This document shows, in pieces, positions 27,609-39,066 of a stretch of DNA of 64,000 nt. Both the position numbers and the translations under genes were made by a program. The DNA comes from Undibacterium sp. CCC3.4. Its GTDB lineage: Bacteria; Pseudomonadota; Gammaproteobacteria; Burkholderiales; Burkholderiaceae_D. Location of the stretch: NCBI RefSeq assembly GCF_034347425.1, contig NZ_CP133779.1, positions 1,674,001 to 1,738,000 of the forward strand, in the 5' to 3' direction. Below the pieces are notes generated by a model that saw only the letters and a list, made by a program, of their open reading frames with translations, was not told where the DNA came from and searched no databases. The first letter of the stretch is position 1. Every line of letters begins with the position of its first letter.

Positions 27609-27845
27609 GAGGCTGTCGCAAAAGCCTGATGGACGCTTTTTTACACCTGAAACACCGTATACCTCGTCATTCCCGCGTGCTTTTGGCGGGAACCTAGTGT
27701 CGTTTTTTACACTGAAAATACCACAACTTCGGGCATTTTCAGTTAACCACGAACGCCCCTGGATTCCTGCCAAAAGCGCGCAGGAACGACGTTACGGGCG
27801 GTTGGGGTAATGATGCAGACTGAAAAACCCTTTTGCGACAGCCTC
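27609..27845 (-). repeat. MITE-like element, copy A (237 bp)
   Basis: The ends are the 16-base inverted repeat GAGGCTGTCGCAAAAG. The interior contains nested inverted segments. Copies B (44159-44394) and C (53593-53822, right end lost) are in the opposite orientation. There is no coding frame worth calling. It marks the edge of the candidate biosynthetic region. Confidence 0.8.
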
Positions 27846-27896
27846 GGGAAGACCGGAGCCAACAAGTCTTGGAAAGCGCGATTTGTTAAAAACGGC

Positions 27897-27926
27897 TAAA
27901 AAAAAGCCGCGAATCATCGCGGCTTT
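27897..27926 (-). terminator. Rho-independent terminator of ychF
   Basis: A perfect ten-base stem (AAAGCCGCGA / TCGCGGCTTT) with a four-base loop, followed on the minus strand by eight T residues; it stands just after the ychF stop. Confidence 0.9.
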
Positions 27927-27942
27927 CAAAAAAGTTCAAGCT

Positions 27943-29034
27943 TCAGACATTGAACAAGAAGTTCAACACATCGCCATCCTTGACGACGTATTCCTTGCCT
28001 TCAGCGCGCATCTTGCCGGCTTCTTTGGCACCGGCTTCGCCTTTGAACGCGATGAAATCGTCAAATGCGATGGTTTGCGCGCGAATGAAACCGCGTTCGA
28101 AATCGGTGTGAATCACACCGGCCGCTTGTGGGGCCGTATCGCCGACATGGATAGTCCAGGCGCGTACTTCTTTGACGCCGGCGGTGAAATAGGTTTGCAA
28201 GCCGAGTAACTTGTAGGCGGCGCGGATCAGACGGTCGAGACCGGGTTCTTGCATGCCCATGTCGGCCAGGAATTCGGTTTTATCGGCATCGTCGAGATCG
28301 GCGATTTCCGATTCGATCGAGGCGCAAATGGCGACGATAGGGGCATTCTGTGCCGCGGCGAAGGCAGTCAGTTGATCGAGCAGCGGATTATCGGTGAAGC
28401 CGGTATCGGACACATTGGCGACATACATCGCCGGTTTCGCCGTGATCAGGCACAAAGGCTTGAGCAATAACATTTCTTCGGCATCAAGGCCGAGCGCACG
28501 CACCGGCTTGGCATCGTTCAGCGCCGGCATGATACGTTCCAACAAGGCCACCAGTTTGGCGGCATCTTTGTCGCCGGAGCGGGCTTTCTTGTTTTCGCGG
28601 TGGATCGCTTTTTCCACGCTGCTCATATCAGCCAGTGCCAATTCAGTCTGGATGACTTCGATATCGTCGAGTGGACTGACTTTACCCGACACGTGAATCA
28701 CATTGTCATCTTCGAAGCAGCGCACCACATTGACGATGGCATCGGTTTCGCGGATATGCGCGAGAAATTGATTGCCCAAGCCTTCGCCTTTGGACGCGCC
28801 GGCCACCAGACCAGCGATGTCGACGAATTCAACGATGGCGTTTTGCACGCGTTCCGGCTTGACGATGGCAGATAACTGCTGCAAACGCGGATCAGGTACT
28901 TCCACCACACCGACATTCGGCTCAATCGTGCAGAAAGGATAATTTTCTGCCGGGATGCCGGCCTTGGTCAGTGCATTGAAAAGGGTGGATTTGCCGACGT
29001 TAGGCAGGCCGACGATGCCGCATTGGAGACTCAT
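27943..29034 (-). CDS. ychF: Redox-regulated ribosome-binding ATPase YchF
   Basis: A 363-residue Obg-family P-loop protein with GLPNVGKST at the N terminus, the ATP-preferring [14 protein letters not shown] insert, a coiled-coil middle part and a C-terminal TGS domain. It binds ribosomes and hydrolyses ATP. Single gene with its own terminator. Confidence 0.97.
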   Translation of the reverse strand: MSLQCGIVGLPNVGKSTLFNALTKAGIPAENYPFCTIEPNVGVVEVPDPRLQQLSAIVKPERVQNAIVEFVDIAGLVAGASKGEGLGNQFLAHIRETDAIVNVVRCFEDDNVIHVSGKVSPLDDIEVIQTELALADMSSVEKAIHRENKKARSGDKDAAKLVALLERIMPALNDAKPVRALGLDAEEMLLLKPLCLITAKPAMYVANVSDTGFTDNPLLDQLTAFAAAQNAPIVAICASIESEIADLDDADKTEFLADMGMQEPGLDRLIRAAYKLLGLQTYFTAGVKEVRAWTIHVGDTAPQAAGVIHTDFERGFIRAQTIAFDDFIAFKGEAGAKEAGKMRAEGKEYVVKDGDVLNFLFNV

Positions 29035-29059
29035 GATGATTTGCCGATGATTAGATGGA

Positions 29060-30457
29060 TTAGCCCGCTATTTTACCGGAATTGACCGCCATTCTGATTC
29101 TTTGACTGCTGATTCGCTGTAAATAAGCCAGTAACAGGCCGCCAGCCACGGTCAGACCGAGGATCAGACCGATCCAAAAACCTTCCGCACCCATGGCGAC
29201 GGCTGGTTTCCATGGCAGCCAGTCGGGTGCCAGACCGAGTGCACAGCCGAGTGGCAGTGCCAAACCATAAAACGCCACCAGATGGATAATCATCGGGGTG
29301 CGCGTGACTTTATAGCCGCGCACCGCACAGGAAGCGACTACCTGTGCCGCATCGGAGAGCTGAAAAATCGCCGCAAACAAGAGCAAGGTGGCCGCCATCT
29401 CTTGCACTGCCGGGTCGCTGGTATACATCGCCGCTATCGGTTCGCGCAACAAGGCGACGAAGCTGGCCGACAGAATGGCAAAGCCGAGCGAAAAACCCAC
29501 ACCTAGCCAGGAAATGAAGCGCGCCTGCCGCACATCACCTTCGCCCAGCGTTTGACCGACGCGGGTAGTGAGGGCAATGCCGACGCTCAGCGGGACCATG
29601 AACAGCAGGGAAGAAAAATTGAGGGCGATCTGATTGGCCGACACCGGTACCACACCGAAACGCGCGACTAACAAACCGACTGCCGAAAAGGCCGACACCT
29701 CGGCGAAATGCGTGACCCCGATCGGCCAGCCGAGGCGCAGCATGGTTTTGATTTCTTGCCAGTGTGGCAATTCGAGATGGTGGAACGGATAGGTCGCCCG
29801 ATATACCTCGGCACGGCGTATCCAGAGCAGCATAGCGGCCAGCATCAGCCACAGGCCGGCGCTGGTGGCGACGGCACAGCCGGTGGCGCCGAGTTGTGGA
29901 AAACCGAAGTGACCATAAATGAGCAGCCAATTCATCAGCACATTAAAGCCTAAGCCAAACAGCGCGATCAGCATCACCGGCTTGGTTTGGTTCAGACTGG
30001 TGGTGTAAGCGTAGAGCGCGCGGTACATGGCAAAGGCCGGTAAGCCGGTGCTGATGACATGGACGTAGCGCGCGGCTTTTTCGTGCACGGCCTGACCGAG
30101 ATCGAGATGGCCGAACACCAGCGTCAAGGCATTGAGTGCGACCATGCCGACTACGCCGATCAGGAGTCCCATCCACAATGATTGGCGTATCATGCGCGGC
30201 ACCCGGCCGAGCGCGCCGGCGCCGATTTCATGCGCGACCATGGCGTTAACCACCATCATCACCCCCATCACCGTGACCATGACGATGGTCCAAAGGGAAG
30301 CGCCGAGCGAAACGGCAGCCAGTTCTTCGGAATTGAAGTGACCGGACATGGCGACGTCGGCCACACCCATGCCGACGGTAGCGAGTTGGCCAATCAATAC
30401 CGGCCAGGCAATTTGCCAGATGGCGGCGGCTTCGGAGCGGATACGGGTTTTCATCAA
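29060..30457 (-). CDS. MATE family efflux transporter
   Basis: A 465-residue membrane protein with twelve predicted segments in two related halves, including the [19 protein letters not shown] start typical of NorM-type sodium or proton/drug antiporters. It exports cationic compounds. It is 25 bases upstream of ychF on the same strand. Confidence 0.93.
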   Translation of the reverse strand: MMKTRIRSEAAAIWQIAWPVLIGQLATVGMGVADVAMSGHFNSEELAAVSLGASLWTIVMVTVMGVMMVVNAMVAHEIGAGALGRVPRMIRQSLWMGLLIGVVGMVALNALTLVFGHLDLGQAVHEKAARYVHVISTGLPAFAMYRALYAYTTSLNQTKPVMLIALFGLGFNVLMNWLLIYGHFGFPQLGATGCAVATSAGLWLMLAAMLLWIRRAEVYRATYPFHHLELPHWQEIKTMLRLGWPIGVTHFAEVSAFSAVGLLVARFGVVPVSANQIALNFSSLLFMVPLSVGIALTTRVGQTLGEGDVRQARFISWLGVGFSLGFAILSASFVALLREPIAAMYTSDPAVQEMAATLLLFAAIFQLSDAAQVVASCAVRGYKVTRTPMIIHLVAFYGLALPLGCALGLAPDWLPWKPAVAMGAEGFWIGLILGLTVAGGLLLAYLQRISSQRIRMAVNSGKIAG

Positions 30458-30566
30458 AGTGTTTTTGTCAGGTGGAGCAGTATGTTAGCGTATCGACGCG
30501 GGGAACAGGCCGCGCACGCTTGATACACGCTATCTGAGGCCGGTGATATGGGCACATTGCCCGTGA

Positions 30567-31670
30567 TTAAAAATTCAATGCCCGCACTTGTCCCATATCG
30601 GGTTGGGTGACAAAGGCGGCAAACTCATCGCGCAGGGCGGCGCTGGCGCTGATGGCTTGTTGCCAAGCGCGGATGCGGCTACGGTGATCGGTGCCGTAAT
30701 GAAAAAAATCTTGACGATCCGGTAACTTGCCTCGTGGCAAACTTGCGATGAAACTGGCCGATGGTGCCAGCAAGATCACATTATCGAGCCAGTGACGCCG
30801 CGCACCGCTGGCAGCGCTGCGCCAAGGCAGATTTTTATCCAGCCAGCCAGGCACGATGCGGGCGCCGAAATGCGGATACAAGACCAACTCAGCCGGCTCG
30901 TCCTGGGCCAAGCGTGCATACGGCAGCGCCAGATGGTAATCGATCATGCCACCATCCCAGTACTGACCGGGCGGCGCGCCGGGCAGCGTGGTAACCGGCG
31001 CCATCAACAAGGGCAGCGTGCCCGAAGCCAGCAGGGCCGGGGCCAGATTATCCTGATTGAGCGCGCAAAAATGCGTGCGGAAATCATCGAACGGCGTTTC
31101 CATCCACGCCATGTCCGCGCGCGTATCGCCGATCACGACCCGTTCTATATGTCGCGCCAGCTGTGGCCGACCGCGCAGATTCGCCAGCGCCGCGCGGGCG
31201 AAACCGGCCTTGGTCGGCCAACCCGGTAGCGGGGCGCTCAAGGCACCGGCACCGCGGTTGCACAAAATTTGCAGACGATGCAGCGGTTGCGTGAGGATTT
31301 CCGCTTCATGACCAGCCAGAAAAGCCTGCAGCAGCCGGCTGATTTCGGTCGTCACATACTGCGCGCTCGGCCGTTCCGGGTAAGTTTGTTCGCAATACAG
31401 TTCGGCCAGGCGGGTAAACGCCGCCACCGGATCGGCTTGGCTGGCCGCCGCCATACGCCAAGCCCCGATCGAGGCCCCGATCAAAGTGCGCGGGCGTGGT
31501 GCGCTTGGCAGCCAAGTACCGAACAGCCATTGATCGAGTGCTTGCAGAATCAAGCCCTTGGGGCCGCCGGCCGCGGCCGGAAGCAGCGCCACGTCGCGCG
31601 CTTGCAGGCCATGCGTACGCAAATGGGCATAGGCGCTGCGGCCGGCGAAAATGTGGAGCGCCGAACTCAT
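30567..31670 (-). CDS. Patatin-like phospholipase family protein
   Basis: A 367-residue protein with the Ser-Asp dyad: Ser in GASIGAW (GxSxG) and Asp in [10 protein letters not shown] (DGG). The N-terminal glycine-rich oxyanion segment is AAAGGPKG. It is probably a cytoplasmic lipid acyl hydrolase. Its start overlaps the pth stop by four bases, so it is the third gene of the uvrA-pth operon. Confidence 0.88.
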   Translation of the reverse strand: MSSALHIFAGRSAYAHLRTHGLQARDVALLPAAAGGPKGLILQALDQWLFGTWLPSAPRPRTLIGASIGAWRMAAASQADPVAAFTRLAELYCEQTYPERPSAQYVTTEISRLLQAFLAGHEAEILTQPLHRLQILCNRGAGALSAPLPGWPTKAGFARAALANLRGRPQLARHIERVVIGDTRADMAWMETPFDDFRTHFCALNQDNLAPALLASGTLPLLMAPVTTLPGAPPGQYWDGGMIDYHLALPYARLAQDEPAELVLYPHFGARIVPGWLDKNLPWRSAASGARRHWLDNVILLAPSASFIASLPRGKLPDRQDFFHYGTDHRSRIRAWQQAISASAALRDEFAAFVTQPDMGQVRALNF

Positions 31671-32239
31671 TTGAGTGTATGTAATTCCAACATCGCCGCC
31701 GTGAAGTCGCCCGCCGCCAGCAAGGGCAAGATCGCCAAGCTGTGGGCGATGGCGCTGTCGATCTGCGGCTGCTCTTCCTTGCGCGGACGGTGCAGCACGA
31801 AGTCAGCCACGCCTTGCTGCAGGTTAAGCGTGCGCGGATGGCCGATGCCTATCCGCAGACGCCAGTAATCTTGGGTGCCGAGCGCTGCGCTGATATCTTT
31901 CAAACCATTATGGCCACCCGACGAGCCGCCTTTTTTTAATTTCGCTATGCCCGGCAGCAGATCGAGTTCATCGTGCACCACCAGCACTTCTTCCGGCGCG
32001 ATTTTATAAAAGCGGCAAATTGCCCCGACCGCCAGGCCCGAGCGGTTCATGAAAGTTTGTGGTTCGATCAAGTACACATCGGCACCGGCGAGCCGAGTTT
32101 TCCCCACCAAGGCATGGAAATTTTTATCGCGCTGCAAACTGGCCGGCAATTGGTCGACTAACCAAAAGCCGGCATTGTGGCGCGTTTGTTCATATTCAGG
32201 GCCGGGGTTGCCTAGCCCGGCAATCAGACGAATAGCCAT
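31667..32239 (-). CDS. pth: Peptidyl-tRNA hydrolase
   Basis: A 190-residue enzyme with catalytic His in [11 protein letters not shown], the [10 protein letters not shown] start, the [11 protein letters not shown] segment and [13 protein letters not shown]. It releases peptides from peptidyl-tRNA. I start at ATG 32239; the TTG two codons earlier is less likely. It begins seven bases after uvrA. Confidence 0.96.
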   Translation of the reverse strand: MAIRLIAGLGNPGPEYEQTRHNAGFWLVDQLPASLQRDKNFHALVGKTRLAGADVYLIEPQTFMNRSGLAVGAICRFYKIAPEEVLVVHDELDLLPGIAKLKKGGSSGGHNGLKDISAALGTQDYWRLRIGIGHPRTLNLQQGVADFVLHRPRKEEQPQIDSAIAHSLAILPLLAAGDFTAAMLELHTLK

Positions 32240-32245
32240 AGACAA

Positions 32246-35191
32246 TTAATGTTGTTTTAAAAGCGGTAACAAATATTGGCCGGTCACACTGTCGGCATTA
32301 TGGGCCACCTGTTCCGGTGTACCGCTGGCGATGATGCGACCGCCGCCGGCACCGCCCTCGGGACCGAGATCGATCAGCCAATCGGCGGTTTTGATGACAT
32401 CGAGATTATGCTCGATGATCACCAAAGTATTGCCTTGATCGCGCAGACGGTGGATCACCTTCAAGAGCAAGGCGATATCGTGGAAATGCAGACCGGTAGT
32501 CGGCTCATCGAGAATGTACAGAGTACGACCGGTGTCACGCTTCGAGAGTTCCAGCGACAACTTGACGCGCTGCGCCTCGCCGCCCGACAGCGTGGTGGCA
32601 CTCTGCCCCAGGCGGATGTAGCCGAGACCGACATCAAGCAAGGTGTGCAGTTTGCGCGCGATGACCGGCACCGGTTTGAAAAACTCATAGGCATCCTCCA
32701 CCGTCATGCCCAGCACTTCATTGATATTCTTGCCTTTGTAATGCACTTCCAGGGTTTCGCGGTTGTAGCGCTTACCGTGGCATACATCGCAAGGCACATA
32801 TACGTCAGGCAAAAAATGCATTTCCACCTTGATCACGCCATCGCCCTGACAGGCTTCGCAACGTCCGCCCTTGACATTGAACGAGAAGCGCCCGGCGCTG
32901 TAACCGCGTTCTTTGGCCGTGGTAACGGTGGCGAACAAATCGCGGATAGGCGTGAACAAGCCGGTGTAAGTGGCCGGATTCGAGCGCGGTGTGCGCCCGA
33001 TCGGTGCCTGATCGACCGAGATCACCTTGTCGAAATGTTCGAGACCACTGACATGATCGAATGGTGCCGGCTCAGTTTGCGAACCATACAGATGGCGCGA
33101 CGCCACCGGGTACAAGGTATCGTTGACCAGGGTCGATTTGCCGGAACCGGAGACCCCGGTCACACAGGTCAACAAGCCCACCGGTAAATGCATGGTGACA
33201 TTTTTCAGATTATTGCCGCGGGCGCCGGCGATCACCAATTGCTTATCCGGGTTACTGATGCTGCGTTGTTCAGGCACGGCGATTTTCAAGGCCCCACTCA
33301 AATACTGCGCCGTCAGCGAACGGGTATTTTGCATGATGTCATCGAGCGTACCCATGGCGATGATTTCGCCGCCATGGACACCGGCCCCGATGCCCATATC
33401 GACGACAAAGTCGGCACAACGAATCGCATCTTCATCATGTTCCACCACCAGCACACTGTTGCCGATATCGCGCAAGTGTTTGAGTGTATCGATGAGGCGG
33501 TCATTATCGCGTTGGTGCAGGCCTATCGATGGTTCATCGAGCACATACATCACCCCGGTCAAACCGGAACCGATTTGCGAAGCCAGCCGTATCCGCTGCG
33601 CCTCACCGCCCGAGAGTGTGTCGGCACTACGGTCGAGTGACAGATAATCGAGCCCGACATTATTCAAAAAGGTCAGACGCGAAGAGATTTCTTTGACAAT
33701 GCGGTCAGCGATATCGCGTTTCGCACCGTGCAGCTTGAGCGTGGAAAAGAACGCCAGGGTTTGACGCAGCGGCATGCCGCTGATTTCATAAATCGCTTTT
33801 TCCTGGCTGCCGCTGCCGACTTTGACAAAACGCGCTTCGATACGCAAACGCGCGCCGTCGCAGGAAGGGCATTGCTTTTCATTGATGAACTTGGCCAGTT
33901 CTTCTTTCACTGCCATCGAATCGGTTTCGCGATACCGGCGCTGCAAATTCGTTACCACACCTTCGAAACTGTGCTCCTTGATGACGGTGCGGCCTTTTTC
34001 ATTGATATACGTAAACGGAATCTGCTGCTTGCCCGAGCCATACAAAATAATTTGCTGCGCCGCCGGCGACAATTGTTCATACGGCGTATCGATGTCGAAT
34101 TCATAAAATGCTGCCAAATTCGACAGCATCTGGAAATAAAACTGATTGCGTCGGTCCCAGCCCTTGACCGCACCGCTGGCCAGCGACAAATTCGGGAAGG
34201 CGACAATGCGCTTGGGATCGAAGAATTCGATGTGGCCCAGACCATCGCACTCCGGGCAGGCCCCCATCGGGTTATTGAAGGAAAACAGGCGCGGCTCCAA
34301 CTCTTGCAGCGAATAGCCGCAAGTCGGGCAGGCGAATTTATTCGAAAACAATTGTTCGTGACCACTGTCCATATCCACCGCCAGCGCGCGGCCATTGGCG
34401 ATGCGCAGGCAGGTTTCAAATGATTCAGCCAGGCGCTGCTTGATCTCTTGCTTGACCTTGATCCGGTCGACCACCACGTCGATGGTATGTTTTTCGGTTT
34501 TTTTCAGCTTCGGCAAATCTTCGATATCATGGATTTTCGCCGCATGGGTACCGCTTTGCACGCGAAAGCGCACAAAGCCCTGGGCTTGCATCTGCTCGAA
34601 CAAATCGCTGTGTTCCCCCTTGCGGTTGGCCACCACCGGTGCCAAGATCATCAACTTGCTATCTTCCGGCATCGCCAGCACGGCATCAACCATTTGCGAC
34701 ACCGATTGCGCCGCCAACGGATTTTCCGGATGATCGGGGCAGTAGGGCGTACCTACGCGGGCATACAACAGGCGCAGATAATCGTGAATTTCCGTCACCG
34801 TGCCGACGGTCGAGCGCGGATTGTGCGAAGTCGCCTTCTGCTCAATTGAAATCGCCGGCGACAAGCCCTCGATCAAATCGACATCGGGTTTTTCCATCAA
34901 CTGCAAAAATTGGCGTGCATACGCCGACAGCGATTCGACATAGCGGCGCTGGCCCTCGGCATACAAGGTATCGAAGGCCAGCGAAGATTTGCCCGAACCG
35001 GACAAACCGGTGATGACAACGAGCTTATTGCGTGGCAAATCGAGACTGATATTCTTCAGATTATGCGTGCGTGCGCCGCGAATCCGAATCAAGTCGCGTT
35101 TCTGCGCGAGCGTGATATCGTCGTCGAAGTCGATTTCGGCCGGTTTGGCGGCAATCTTGGATGCTTTGGCAGCAGAGGGTCGTTTCGTCAT
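32246..35191 (-). CDS. uvrA: Excinuclease ABC subunit A
   Basis: A 981-residue protein with two ABC ATPase modules (Walker [10 protein letters not shown] and GVSGSGKST), zinc-finger cysteine pairs ([22 protein letters not shown]) and signature motifs LSGGEAQR in both halves. UvrA finds DNA damage and loads UvrB. I use the ATG at 35191; 11 upstream codons are possible but carry no ribosome site. Confidence 0.97.
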   Translation of the reverse strand: MTKRPSAAKASKIAAKPAEIDFDDDITLAQKRDLIRIRGARTHNLKNISLDLPRNKLVVITGLSGSGKSSLAFDTLYAEGQRRYVESLSAYARQFLQLMEKPDVDLIEGLSPAISIEQKATSHNPRSTVGTVTEIHDYLRLLYARVGTPYCPDHPENPLAAQSVSQMVDAVLAMPEDSKLMILAPVVANRKGEHSDLFEQMQAQGFVRFRVQSGTHAAKIHDIEDLPKLKKTEKHTIDVVVDRIKVKQEIKQRLAESFETCLRIANGRALAVDMDSGHEQLFSNKFACPTCGYSLQELEPRLFSFNNPMGACPECDGLGHIEFFDPKRIVAFPNLSLASGAVKGWDRRNQFYFQMLSNLAAFYEFDIDTPYEQLSPAAQQIILYGSGKQQIPFTYINEKGRTVIKEHSFEGVVTNLQRRYRETDSMAVKEELAKFINEKQCPSCDGARLRIEARFVKVGSGSQEKAIYEISGMPLRQTLAFFSTLKLHGAKRDIADRIVKEISSRLTFLNNVGLDYLSLDRSADTLSGGEAQRIRLASQIGSGLTGVMYVLDEPSIGLHQRDNDRLIDTLKHLRDIGNSVLVVEHDEDAIRCADFVVDMGIGAGVHGGEIIAMGTLDDIMQNTRSLTAQYLSGALKIAVPEQRSISNPDKQLVIAGARGNNLKNVTMHLPVGLLTCVTGVSGSGKSTLVNDTLYPVASRHLYGSQTEPAPFDHVSGLEHFDKVISVDQAPIGRTPRSNPATYTGLFTPIRDLFATVTTAKERGYSAGRFSFNVKGGRCEACQGDGVIKVEMHFLPDVYVPCDVCHGKRYNRETLEVHYKGKNINEVLGMTVEDAYEFFKPVPVIARKLHTLLDVGLGYIRLGQSATTLSGGEAQRVKLSLELSKRDTGRTLYILDEPTTGLHFHDIALLLKVIHRLRDQGNTLVIIEHNLDVIKTADWLIDLGPEGGAGGGRIIASGTPEQVAHNADSVTGQYLLPLLKQH

Positions 35192-35281
35192 GGTCGGTAT
35201 TTGAGTTTTGGCGGAGGCAAGCAACCTGCTACTATAACGGGTTTTTGAACCTTACCGCGGGCGATTGCCTGATTTGTCATT

Positions 35282-36520
35282 ATGACTACTGCATCAAAGG
35301 GTGTCGACGCCTCTGAAACCAACGGCAGCGCGCACAGTAAAATGAGTCCGGCCGAGTGGCGCGCCAGCGGCACCTTGGCAGCCGTATTTGCGCTGCGCAT
35401 GTTGGGTTTGTTCCTGATGTCGCCGGTATTTGCTATTTATGCAACAACACTCAATGGTGGCGATAACCCCATCCTGGTCGGTATCGCGCTCGGCATGTTC
35501 AGCCTGGTGCAAGCCTTTTTCCAAATTCCACTCGGTATCGCTTCCGACAAATTCGGTCGTAAACCGGTCATCGTCGCCGGTTTGCTGTTGTTTGCCATCG
35601 GCGCCGTGGTGTGCGCCTGCTCTGGCAGCCTCAATGGCATTCTGATCGGTCGGGCGATTCAGGGCGTCGGCGCGATCTCGGCCGCGATCACCGCCCTCAT
35701 TGCCGACGCCACGCGCGAGCAACACCGCACCAAGGCCATGGCCATGGTCGGCGGTTCGATCGGCATCAGCTTTGCGCTGGCTATGGTGATTTCACCGCTG
35801 CTCTATACCGCCATCGGCATGCCCGGCATGTTCGAGATGACCGCCGTGCTGGCGCTGGCAGCGATTGCCGTGGTGTTGTGGGTGACGCCCGATGCGCCGG
35901 CCATCCACGCCACCCCGGTGCCACTGAGCAGTATTTTGCGTCACCGCGAGCTGATGCGTCTCAATTTTGGCGTGTATGTCTTGCATCTGGCGCAGATGGC
36001 CATGTTCGTGGTCTTGCCCGGCACCTTGGTCAAAGTAGCCGGTTTGCCAATAGACCAACATTGGAAAGTGTATTTGCCGGTGATGCTGGGTTCTTTCGTG
36101 GCCATGCTGCCAGCCATCATCATCGGTGAAAAATACAATAAAATGAAACCGGTATTCTTGTTTGCCATCAGTTTGTTATTGATCGTGCAAGTAGGATTCT
36201 GGCAATTGCTGGCCTACCCATTGGCAATTTATGGCTTGCTGTTCGCCTTCTTCATCGCTTTCAATATCCTTGAAGCGGCACAACCATCTCTGGTGTCGCG
36301 CACCGCACCGCCAGCCTCGAAAGGCGCGGCGCTCGGCGTCTACAATACCTTGCAAGCGCTAGGCATGGCCAGTGGTGGCGCGCTCGGCGGCATTCTGACC
36401 CGCTATGCCACGGCACCAGCTATCTTCGCCTTGTGCGCCGGCATGACCGTACTATGGTTGGTCAGCGCCTGCTCCATGCCGGAATTGGCGCGTCGCGCCG
36501 CTGCTGCACCGCTGGCTTGA
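35282..36520 (+). CDS. MFS transporter
   Basis: A 412-residue major facilitator protein with twelve predicted segments and motif A as DKFGRKP. It resembles YajR-type transporters without the extra C-terminal domain. It is divergent from uvrA, an arrangement common in Burkholderiales. An ATG at 35342 is a possible later start; the substrate is unknown. Confidence 0.9.
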   Translation: MTTASKGVDASETNGSAHSKMSPAEWRASGTLAAVFALRMLGLFLMSPVFAIYATTLNGGDNPILVGIALGMFSLVQAFFQIPLGIASDKFGRKPVIVAGLLLFAIGAVVCACSGSLNGILIGRAIQGVGAISAAITALIADATREQHRTKAMAMVGGSIGISFALAMVISPLLYTAIGMPGMFEMTAVLALAAIAVVLWVTPDAPAIHATPVPLSSILRHRELMRLNFGVYVLHLAQMAMFVVLPGTLVKVAGLPIDQHWKVYLPVMLGSFVAMLPAIIIGEKYNKMKPVFLFAISLLLIVQVGFWQLLAYPLAIYGLLFAFFIAFNILEAAQPSLVSRTAPPASKGAALGVYNTLQALGMASGGALGGILTRYATAPAIFALCAGMTVLWLVSACSMPELARRAAAAPLA

Positions 36521-36745
36521 GTTCGGCTTGGCAAAACTGCTGTTTCCTCAGCGTTAACAGGGCAGCGTCACCATGTCGGTTCGGTATGAAATCCGCGCTT
36601 GCATACGGAATGAGCCTGTATAATCGTGTGAAATACGCCCGTCGCAGTCTGTCGGGCTGTTGCCAGAGCGCTGAATGTTGGCGTTATGTTGGCAAAATGA
36701 TCATAGAACCACGTACAGGAACGTACAGGACAACAGGAGAAAACC

Positions 36746-37243
36746 ATGGCATCCGTGAATAAAGTCATCATCGTCGGCAATCTTGGCCGCGACCCGGAAA
36801 CACGCTACATGCCAAGTGGTGACGCGATGACCAGCATCACCGTCGCTACGACGGACAGCTGGAAAGACAAAACCACCGGCGAAAAGAAAGAACAGACAGA
36901 ATGGCACCGGATCACGTTTTTCGGCAAATTAGCCGAAATCGCCGGCCAGTATCTGAAAAAAGGTTCGCAAGTGTATGTAGAAGGCAGCTTGCGTACCCGT
37001 AAGTACACCGACAAAGATGGCGTCGAAAAATACGCAACCGACATCAAAGCCGACAGCATGCAAATGTTGGGTGGTCGTCCTGGCATGGGCGGCGGTGCCG
37101 GCATGGACGACAGCGGCTACGGCGGCGGCGCTCCGGCACCGGCAGCTATGCAACAACGCCCGGCCGCTCCGGCTGCGCGTCCGGCCCCGGCAGCACGTCC
37201 GGCACCGAATTTTTCGGATATGGATGACGATATTCCGTTTTGA
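36746..37243 (+). CDS. ssb: Single-stranded DNA-binding protein
   Basis: A 165-residue protein with the OB fold ([18 protein letters not shown]), a Gly/Pro/Ala-rich linker and the acidic tip DMDDDIPF that binds partner proteins. AGGAG precedes the start. It covers single-stranded DNA in replication and repair. Confidence 0.97.
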   Translation: MASVNKVIIVGNLGRDPETRYMPSGDAMTSITVATTDSWKDKTTGEKKEQTEWHRITFFGKLAEIAGQYLKKGSQVYVEGSLRTRKYTDKDGVEKYATDIKADSMQMLGGRPGMGGGAGMDDSGYGGGAPAPAAMQQRPAAPAARPAPAARPAPNFSDMDDDIPF

Positions 37244-37271
37244 GGTCTCCTTGCTTCAAAGAATTATCTTA

Positions 37272-37296
37272 AACCCCTGAAGTCAGGGGTTTTTTT
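37272..37296 (+). terminator. Rho-independent terminator of ssb
   Basis: Stem AACCCCTGA / TCAGGGGTT followed by seven T residues, 28 bases after the ssb stop. Confidence 0.9.
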
Positions 37297-37756
37297 ACTT
37301 TACACCAGGTCAAAACGCGATCAAACCAGAGCAAAATCGGGTGGTTCACAGAAGTGCCGCTGGGTTTTGGTGATCGCTGACAAGGTCTGAGTTTAGACAA
37401 GCTAGATTATGCTTAGTCAAGGTTTAGACAAGGTTTAGTCAAGGTTTTTGCCAGTGAGTAGTTGGACAGCCGTGTGCGGATTATCTGCTCCGATGAGGAT
37501 ATGTTTCTTGATCGTGTTGTGATCATGATGAGTCGAAAATTGGATAAATGGAAAGTCAGACAATTACTTTATTCCATATGTAAGGCTCCTGGGCCAATGT
37601 TATCCGACGTCGCGGACAGTGCAGCATTACTAACTTGAAACAGAAATCATCAAGGGGCAGGTGTGGACAGGTAAAACTCGCTCGCTCTGTCCTTGTTGTC
37701 TGAGTCAACAAACCGCACAAAATTTCCACTCGCTATATGATTAACTTGGAGATGAA
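37297..37756. other. Intergenic stretch with short direct repeats
   Basis: Nothing coding is supported. At about 37392-37446 the motif TTAGACAAG/TTAGTCAAG recurs four times in near-identical form. The stretch separates core genes from the accessory region that follows. Confidence 0.5.
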
Positions 37757-37966
37757 ATGAATTTCAGCTGGCACGGCGGTTCTATAAGCCGAGAAACCGA
37801 AGTCGATCAGTCATATAAGAACACACAAAATGTGCGCCGTTTCTTAACATCTCAATGCGGCCCCAATTTTAAATTCGACAGAGATTTTATTGCGTGGATT
37901 CGCAATGGTGTGAACAAGAACATGGGAGAAGTCGTTGATGAATGGCGCCGTAGAAATAATGCATAG
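37757..37966 (+). CDS. DUF6434-like small protein
   Basis: A 69-residue protein with the pattern SYKNTQNVRRFL and a late FDRDFIAWIRNGV...EVVDEW, matching my memory of DUF6434. TTGGAG lies just upstream of the start. It may be a small nucleic-acid-binding module; no function is assigned. Confidence 0.72.
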   Translation: MNFSWHGGSISRETEVDQSYKNTQNVRRFLTSQCGPNFKFDRDFIAWIRNGVNKNMGEVVDEWRRRNNA

Positions 37967-38007
37967 CTTTAAACATGCGATTCTGACTATTTGCAGCGGA
38001 TCATTAA

Positions 38008-38940
38008 CTATCCAAAATTGATGTGCTTGCGCAAAACTTCAGCGCTCACTGGTCTCATGGCTTCGATTTTTTCAAGCGCAATGGGATTGCCAGACAGCGG
38101 CGCAGCGGCGAGCAGCAGGTCAAGCATTGCGCTACATTCAGCTGCCCCCAAAGCCAACAATTCGCGGAAGGATGGAAGCCGTGTCAGGCCCCAGAGTATG
38201 GATGCAATAATCCATGCCGGACATTGATGAATCCGTACTTTCGCTGCAGGATAAAGGTGGTAACCCAAGCCCTTGATTAAGCGATAGCATTCATGTACAC
38301 CATGAGCGATAGTCATCGATTCGGCCCAGCTTGCACCACCACCGCGTTGCATGCCAGCGAACGAGCTACTTTCAAACGCAATACATATTGGTGCGTGACA
38401 GCGCAGCCAGAGCGGCATATTGGCTTCGAGCGATGCAGGAAGACCGGCAGCGTTAAATACATCGACCCAGATTTGTTTTCCTAATTTTGTTTTTTGACCG
38501 CCTGCACCAATGCTGACATTCAGCTTACCATCCCTGTCAAGAAATGACTGTATGAATGGCATCCCGAACGTACACCGGTCAGTACCAAACCTCTCCTCAA
38601 TCCGTTCAGGAGCGAAGTTATTAAACATAAACAGAAACGATTTCGCCTTACTGTTCAACATGGCCGGCACGACCGCTTCCAGCTGGTGGGCCAGTAAAGT
38701 GACGACGATGACATCATAATGAATTTCCTCGTCCAATTGCTCAGAAGCAATCACGTTTGCCCGCTTATCATGAACATCAATAATGCTTTTATCGCGTTGC
38801 AGCTGTTGATATCGCGCAGAGCCCGGACGGGCGATCACAGTTACTTCATGGCCACCGGTTTTTGCAAGTTGAAAGGCAAACGCGCTGCCGATATTTCCGG
38901 CACCCAGTACGGCGATGCGCATTGATTGTGGAGCAGTCAT
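38008..38940 (-). CDS. Ketopantoate reductase (ApbA/PanE)-like protein
   Basis: A 310-residue protein with an N-terminal NADP Rossmann motif (GAGNIGSAFAFQLAKTGGHEV) and a C-terminal helical domain of the PanE type. The central segment (VVTLLAHQLEAVVPAML) fits the family, but catalytic residues differ enough that I would not assign pantothenate synthesis. The AraC regulator gene upstream on the same strand may control it. Confidence 0.8.
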   Translation of the reverse strand: MTAPQSMRIAVLGAGNIGSAFAFQLAKTGGHEVTVIARPGSARYQQLQRDKSIIDVHDKRANVIASEQLDEEIHYDVIVVTLLAHQLEAVVPAMLNSKAKSFLFMFNNFAPERIEERFGTDRCTFGMPFIQSFLDRDGKLNVSIGAGGQKTKLGKQIWVDVFNAAGLPASLEANMPLWLRCHAPICIAFESSSFAGMQRGGGASWAESMTIAHGVHECYRLIKGLGYHLYPAAKVRIHQCPAWIIASILWGLTRLPSFRELLALGAAECSAMLDLLLAAAPLSGNPIALEKIEAMRPVSAEVLRKHINFG

Positions 38941-39066
38941 GAATATTGTCCATATTGATAAGTCTTTATCATAGGACGCTTACCCCAGACAGGGAATAGC
39001 AAAGAGTGCAAAATACTTGTTTGATCGTCCAAACTTTGATTGCGCAATCATTGCTCGGAACGCGTA

